Shown here: positions 57,618-64,000 of the stretch, piece after piece
Position numbering within the stretch: the stretch's first letter is position 1
Layout of the letters: each line of letters opens with the position of its first letter
Source: Davidsoniella eucalypti
Taxonomy: Eukaryota > Ascomycota > Sordariomycetes > Microascales > Ceratocystidaceae
NCBI GenBank assembly: GCA_004009845.1
Contig: RMBW01000009.1
Span: 62,001 to 126,000 of the forward strand
Direction: 5' to 3'
Length of the DNA: 64,000 nucleotides
Translations under genes and position numbers: made by a program
The notes under the pieces: model-generated
Told to the model about the DNA's origin: nothing
Seen by the model: the letters and a program-made list of their open reading frames with translations, nothing else
Databases searched by the model: none

Positions 57618-60600
57618 TTGGTCTGATTATGTCTATAAATCATCTACATTTCATATCATAGACTGAGTTCTCTTGCTTCTTTCAATATAGAGAAAAAGTT
57701 AGAGAAGGACGAATGATCTAGACGATCATCGCCTTGTGTAATATCAACCCAATTGGATATTCTTGTTTTTTTCTGCTCTACATTATCTTGGGAACTGGCC
57801 ATTGAATTAAATATGTCCTCGGTGATCTACAAACTGATATGATTTAGTGAAAGGGTTACACCTGTGAGAAAAAGGTATTTCGTAGAAATTGAATCTTCAA
57901 CTCAAGAAGGCATGCCAGTCCAAAAGCGTCCAAAAGGTCGACAATAATTATTATTATCATGTTGTCACGGATCTGCAAAGCCCATCCCTTCTATATCGAT
58001 CTTCAATAAAGGTCTGTACATGACTAGCGTCTTGTGGAATGAGGACCTTTGAATTACAGGAGAAACCGAGATTCTTCTTCCGATAAAGGGACGAGGGAAG
58101 ACAGCAACCGCAAAGGAAAACAAATGGAGATATTGACGTAAAGCAAGAATGCGTTTTCTTTTCTTCTTATTCATAAAACCGGCTAGAATATGATGGGTTT
58201 CGTAATCAATATCGGCCTACTCTGATAGGATGAATTACTCAACTGTAATGTCTCACGGCAGATGAATCTCCCTTCCCCGGTGATCTTTGCGCTCCATATT
58301 CGCTATGCCCAGTAACGTCAGACATGTCACTTTTACTATGATATCTATCCATTTATTGTTATCCCGTGGTTCTTCTCTCTTGGCCTTTAAAGTGTACTTG
58401 AGGCTCGTATGGCGAAACATGACTTTCTCCTTGGATGAAAACAACCAAGAAAAAAACGTCTCGTCATTTGTAAAGATATATTGTGTCTTGGTATGTATCT
58501 TAGGGATGATAACTAAATATAATATGCCGGTTTATATTGTGGAGTTGAGCCCATTATGGAATATAGAAGAAGAAAAAAAGAGCAGATATATGGCAAGCTC
58601 TCTTTGCCACAGAATGACGGCAACTTACATCATAGAGTATGGCTCATAGTATTTTCTTTACTTTGTTAGAAGATATCATGCACCAACGTTATGACAGGAA
58701 GAATCGTTCTAACTTACTGGGTTTTTATCTTCTTTGTTTGCATCGTCGTATGATGCTTATTCACTTGAGTCGTCCATTAGAAGTTTCTCTTCGCATTTCA
58801 AAATTGTTGATCACGTAGATGCATGTTGGCAAATATATGATCATAAGGGTTACTAGGGCTTGATAAGTATTCTAGGCCAAGACAATGTGTGCTGTCAAGA
58901 TCGGGCAGCTTAGGAACATTAGAATCTAAAGAGTGGTTTCAAGTGGCTGAGCCAGAATATATCGCTTCTCGACTGTCTTGCTGGGCTCTTTTCCGATATG
59001 GTGCAATAATAGCCAACTCTGACCCAAGGTTGGTATCAAAGATATGATAGTACCGTTGCTTCCTCGTAGTGGCAGCAGTAATCATTTAGGCAAGTAATTG
59101 CATAGGCAGAACGTCAAATAGACATTCAAGAGCAGCTAGTATTCCTTCTGTGTACAGTTTATGCTACTAGGGAAAGAGGAGTCGACGTCACTGGAATGTG
59201 TGCTGTGCTATACCATAACTCAGCGAGTCAGGAAGGAGATCAACCTTGAAGAACATACTATATAATTGTATGTTATTATTCGACTTTGTTACTAGCATAA
59301 CATCTCCGGACGAGGATATAACGAACCCTAAGTAACTAAGGGCTCTATTTTCTGCGGATTGTTTCCTTGTACAACTTTCTACAGCTACGCAAGGATTCAT
59401 AGGCAAGGATTTGAAGAAGGGGCTAGTAGAATATATTCCAACAGGGGTTGATCAAATGCAGGAGAACAGGAAGGTGAATAACTAAAAGATGAAAAAAAAG
59501 GCGCGAACAACAAACAATTAACTCTAGGAGAACCGTCGGAGGAACAGGGGAAAGTGGCCAGTTTGCCAGGACTAGCTAGACTCTACCTTTTGAGCGTACA
59601 ATTACATGGGCAGCTTAGATAAGGAAACGGACAGAGAGAATAAGAGAAGACCAGGGCACTAGTCAAGTTACTAGTGAGCACAAAGGTGCCTTCGGGAGGG
59701 AATCTGGCCTGCGGTAGGGCCAATGCTATGTTTAATTGAGTAAGACGATGGTCTAATACTGAAGGTTTAGATATTATTGAAAATAAAATGAAAATAAAAA
59801 TGCCTTGTTGATATGTATACATATGTTATATGATACAAACTAATGCACAGCGATTCGACAACGCTCTGCCGATATCCCGACACATCAAGTCCGGTGACAT
59901 ACGGACTATGATTGAAGATGGTACGGATCATGCAAGGTCTTTTGAAGTTAGCTTTCCTTGTAGCCGCCCACGATGTAAGTATATCAACCCATGCAAGTCC
60001 GGCGGTGTAAGATAAAGAAGCTGGTAACTGTCGAGAGTCCTGTCTTTTGGTTCATCTTGAAATCCGCTGTTACTTGTCACCTATATTGACCATCTAAGAG
60101 GCTAGAATTCGCCACTACTGTAACAGGCAAAGGAAGTATAAAAAAGTTTTCTTTTTTAACCTTTCTTTTTTAGTCCGAAGAGCACAAAGCGGCACAAGCT
60201 TGTAGTAGACAAGCTATGAGTCCAAGGCCCGAACCGGAAGGTGTCTAAGTAAGTAGTAGCATTGATATGTTCGTTCTAGAATGTTTTAATTTTATGGTTG
60301 CGCCACCTAATGTAGAACCGATAGCAGATACATTATACATCATATCAAACCGCCACATTGCATGTTCCAACTCACTATGTCGCCAGTTGTTGGTGGCTAT
60401 CCTATTCTATAGTCTCTTATGTAAGGTTGAGTTTCAGAGGACAGATAAAGAAGAGTAACTATTGATAATCAAAAAGATAACGCCATCACTGTCGCAGAAT
60501 CCTGAATACAAGTTAGCATAGCTGTACCTAGCACTACGTATCTGTATACTATGTATGCTATATTGATTATCGAGTGCTACCTTTCGGGGGGGTTTTGAAT

Positions 60601-61727
60601 GGGTTGCATTGCATCCACAGAAGTAAGCCGGCAAGGCAAGGAGGGGATACCGGAGGAAGCAGCAGGATAAGCCATATCATATATAGAGCCTTGCTACTGT
60701 TACTGTTTTGTCTCAAAGCATCGATGATCGACAGTGACTCAAATCCGAATTCGAGTAAAAGAAAGAGAGAGAAAAACGTCGATGGATGTGGTGGCTTACT
60801 GTATCAAGATGCTATGGCACCTGTATTTCAGCGCTTCCAAAACCTGAATATGTAAGCGGTGAGAAAAAAGTATAGGCACTATAGATGCTGCTCTTAACAC
60901 TTGTCCGGGAAAAATGGCATGGCCTAAAAAAACAAGGAATACTACATGGACACACATGAGCCTGTTGCGTGCATATCAATCATCAAGTTTGACTAGTTTT
61001 ACTGTTCCCTTTTTCCCGCAAGATAGGGCTTTTTTTCCATGCAATGTAGGTAGACACACAATGCACAAACTATGGCAAGCATCTCGGCCGGACCAAAAGG
61101 GAAACTCGATCCTGTACTGTAGTAAGAAATAAGAAGTAAGAAATACTAGTATGTACATACAGATACACACACATATATGTAAAGCAAGCCGTATTGTCTC
61201 CGCATCCTTGTCTTGAGGTTGCTATGGGCTGCATTCTGGATCATGTCCAACTTGTGACCGCTCGGAGAGGAAAGAAAATAGAGCAGAACAGGACAGGACG
61301 AACACAGTACTCGGTGTCTTGTCTATATCTTGAGTATATGGCTAGACTATGAAATCATATTTATATCTTGGCGGGTACAAAAACGACCCGTGAGATTGGT
61401 CGCACCAGATGATACTAACAAGACTGACCCAATATCGCCAAACTCTGATAGAATCCGCCATAGTGCACGGAATACGGGGAAGTGCCTGCGATATAATATG
61501 CACAGGGCAGAAAAGTTTCCTTGCCTTCTTACGTCGAATTACACAGGCTGTGATTTGTCCAGTCTGATATCTCATGCGGTTTGGTATTTCGTCAGCGCTA
61601 TTTTCTCTTCCCTCATGTTTGGAAAGCTTGGATGTGGCCCGTTCACTTGTAACGAGCGTTTATCTAGCACACATTATCTGACCGACTAAGTACTAGGAGG
61701 GAATCAAAAGGATGTTGTATTTAGCCC
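57618..61727. other. 4-kb gene desert
   Basis: Short random open frames only. AT-rich, no RNA gene, no clear repeat. Confidence 0.4.
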
Positions 61728-62104
61728 CACCAAAATATCACGTACTCCAAGAATCTGCCAGCTGGCAAATGTAGAGGCCCAAGACATAGATGACAGGTCA
61801 TTGGTCCAATTGTATGTAGCTGATGCTCTGTGTTTATGTTCTGGTTTTGTCTTTGGTGAGGTCAATTATTTACATCTTTTCTGTGGTCATTGAATGCATT
61901 TGGTATATATAAGTTATGTCCTTAATTAACAAGTGCTTTAGCATTGCAAATTAGACTTTTAGACTAGAATTTACTTATGTATATATGCCTGACATTTCCA
62001 TAGCTTTATAGCTCCGTACGATTAGTGAATTATAAATTAAAACCTAGCACTCTGGCAGCTGGCAGCTTTTGAAGACTACATAGGGAGTACATGATATTTT
62101 GTGG
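61728..62104. repeat. Element bounded by imperfect inverted arms
   Basis: The left arm (61728-61769: caccaaaatatcacgtactcc, then ctgccagctggca) matches the reverse complement of the right arm (62051-62104), which has the same two blocks separated by 12 extra bases. By eye 21 of 23 bases match in the outer block and about 12 of 13 in the inner. The 377-bp interval is non-coding. It could be a degraded non-autonomous DNA element or two oppositely oriented copies of one repeat. A related block occurs at 49296-49325. Confidence 0.5.
61993..62032 (+). mobile_element. Diverged copy of the retroinsertion body
   Basis: 34 of 40 positions match 1075-1114 (catagctt, tagctcc, gatta, tgaatta shared). 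It is followed by a degraded A/T-rich tail (taaattaaaa), consistent with an old copy of the same 3' end. No target-site duplication is recognised. Confidence 0.55.
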
Positions 62105-63929
62105 CCAAGTACCTTTTTCTTAAAAGTCACCCTTTGATTCTAAACTTCTAATAAGTGATGTCAAGCTTCTAATTCTCTACTAGAACTACTATAGCAGTAT
62201 ACGACTTTCCACCATCATGGTAGCAATTGGCTATCGAAGCCACATTCTACTAAAAGAGCGCGCATACTATTTCTCTGGTGTGCTTCCGTTACTATGCATG
62301 GATGTTGCGGAGCTTAGATACAACATTAATCAAAATAAAAAGGCTGTGAAAACGGGTTACGACAGACTGGTGCTGTCTGTGTGACGCAACCCTAATACTT
62401 GATTTGCAACCCTTGCCTGTGAGTATGTATCTACAATACTGATTTGATATTTGAAGGTAACATAGTTGGAAATGTGTTCATGATAGGATCTAGTATATTC
62501 TTCGTCTTCTTTTTTTGCTTCTACGACCACGCTAGTTCTTTATCATTTACAAGGACATCATGTAGTTGTCATGATATTCCTGTTCGTGGCTAGATGTCTA
62601 GGGCCGGCTATACGCAATGCCTGGAAATTGCACACCGAGCTTAGCCGGGGCCTTCCCAGTTCCGCACGATACAAAGAGTCTTTTCATAGTTTCCTTTTTC
62701 GATCGGCTACGCCACTGAGAAGGTCGTTCTTAGAAATAGTGACAGCATCTCCCGCAACTGGACATCAACTAGGCCTTTGTGATGGCAAGATGTTATCTGG
62801 GAAAACACTAAAATAATATTTCAAGCTCGGCTCCTGTGATCCAGTATGAATCACAACGCTATCATTAAGGATTCTAGAGCTTATAGACCCAAAGAAGAGA
62901 AGCGTCGTTGTAGTCAACCGGCGAAGATTCTTTCGGGTGGACGACTCGGCGAGCTCTTTTGGAATTTGGCAGAAGGAAAAAAGAATCCAGCTAGTAGTAA
63001 ACAAATCTTGAATTCCTGTCCTAGCTATACTTGATTTTTTTTTCGCACTCTTTTTGCAGCTATGAGCTTGCCGAGAGCTGAGCTTCAATGTTCAACGTAG
63101 GAAAAAAAAAGCTACGATAAAAATATCAAGTATATGCCCCACTTTAGTCTGTTGGATAAAGAAACCCACTGTTGAATTTATTGACTTTATCGATACTGAT
63201 TTGCGCCCTTGATCCCGCTAAATTTTTAGCCTCTTTTTTGCCTGTGCCCTTTCGTGTTCCTGTTTGGGAAGGAACGGATCGTAGTTGCCCATTCCATCTA
63301 GCAACAGCAAGCGGTAGTTTGCCTGATGCATGTATCTCTTGTTTTTGGTGTCTAACATAACGCTTCACAGTAAATTGCAGTTACTCTTATAAAACCTAGC
63401 TCTGGTTTGTACTGTACGGATTGGTTTATAACCACGCGGGCTCCTTCCCAAGTCTAAGCTATCTTCCCGCTTATCTCTCTTAATCTGTTCATTTATTTGG
63501 CAACTTCTGCGATTCACAGTTGCTAGTTGAGGTGCCGTAGAAAAGTCAGCCTCGCCGGCTTTATTTATTTTTCTTCTCTTTGCTTCTTTTTTTATACATC
63601 GTCCATTGAGTATTTCTTTCTATCGCCGCTACTAGCTATTTATTAACTCGAGTCTGGCTTGGTGTTTGCTCTGCTTAGACGTCGGTCTCCGTCTTCTCTT
63701 GACTTAAGAACCACCCGAACCGCAAAACTTGATCAGGTGCCTCGTCAGACCTTCTTTCGTCAGAGCCTGCCCACCATTCAGCTTACGGCGGTTTTTCTTC
63801 TGTTGTCTGTCGCCTATAACGCTGACTCCAACTTTACCGCAACATTTTTTTATTGCCCACACAAATAATAGACTGTACCTTGCCATTGATAGTTCATCTA
63901 TCGCAGCCGTTGACGCGCGCACCTGCAAC
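62105..63929. other. Gene-poor region and promoter of the last gene
   Basis: No gene is seen. From about 63540 the plus strand becomes C/T-rich, which fits the promoter and 5' UTR of the gene at 63930. Confidence 0.4.
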
Positions 63930-64000
63930 ATGGCGCCAGAGACTTGTTCCTGGCCCATATGGGAAGTCGACGATTTCACATCTTGCTTCAAGACAAGGTT
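63930..64000 (+). CDS. 5' end of an unidentified gene
   Basis: ATG in the favourable context CAACATGGCG opens a frame reading MAPETCSWPIWEVDDFTSCF and a few more residues to the window edge. The strong start context and the pyrimidine-rich leader suggest a real gene. Too little is visible to assign a function. Confidence 0.45.
   Translation, partial: MAPETCSWPIWEVDDFTSCFKTR

Noticed and set aside
46620..62290. Similarity of ttctctgg-y-gtgc at about 46650 and 62275
   Set aside because: Only about 20 loosely matching bases; not enough to call a repeat family.

Overview
This is a chromosomal window from a filamentous ascomycete fungus (Pezizomycotina-like). The evidence is the gene architecture: genes on both strands, short GT-AG introns (mostly 54-100 nt) with CTAAC/CTAAT branch points a few bases before the acceptor, pyrimidine-rich leaders, a Zn2Cys6 regulator, a fungal-type bZIP factor, CFEM and Ser/Thr-rich wall proteins, and homoaconitase of the fungal lysine pathway. 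I cannot name the species. Exon structures were assembled by hand from reading-frame continuity and splice signals.

Left part (1-6.5 kb): a GNAT acetyltransferase running off the left edge (minus), an intron-containing tRNA-Ala(AGC), a CFEM protein whose C-terminus is interrupted by a short poly(A)-tailed insertion with a target-site duplication, a small membrane protein, a 92-bp minisatellite, an NAD(P)-binding protein and a secreted/membrane glycoprotein. After 4.9 kb of non-coding sequence comes a divergent pair (11.4-17.4 kb): a membrane-tailed GT4 glycosyltransferase and a UDP-glucose 6-dehydrogenase, sharing a CCAAT-rich 2-kb intergenic region. This looks like a glucuronosyl-conjugate module.

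Middle (22-46 kb): a GPI-type Ser/Thr-rich wall protein, a bZIP factor, a phosphate-family MFS transporter, an uncharacterised six-exon gene, a carbonyl-reductase-like SDR with altered catalytic and cofactor residues, a polytopic membrane protein and an 848-aa Zn2Cys6 transcription factor. Right part (50.7-57.6 kb): a housekeeping block of homoaconitase, tRNA isopentenyltransferase (with an in-frame upstream start that could add a mitochondrial presequence) and SEC61 alpha. The last 6.3 kb is a gene desert with degraded repeats, including a second copy of the sequence inserted in the CFEM gene. One more gene starts at 63930 and leaves the window.

Only about 40% of the window is genic, and several intergenic gaps are 4-6 kb. 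I found no CRISPR array, rRNA, intact transposon or secondary-metabolite core enzyme. The most unusual items are the poly(A) insertion into the CFEM gene, the SDR with Cys in place of the catalytic Tyr, the divergent UGDH/GT4 pair, the alternative start of the MOD5-like gene and an inverted repeat near 62 kb.
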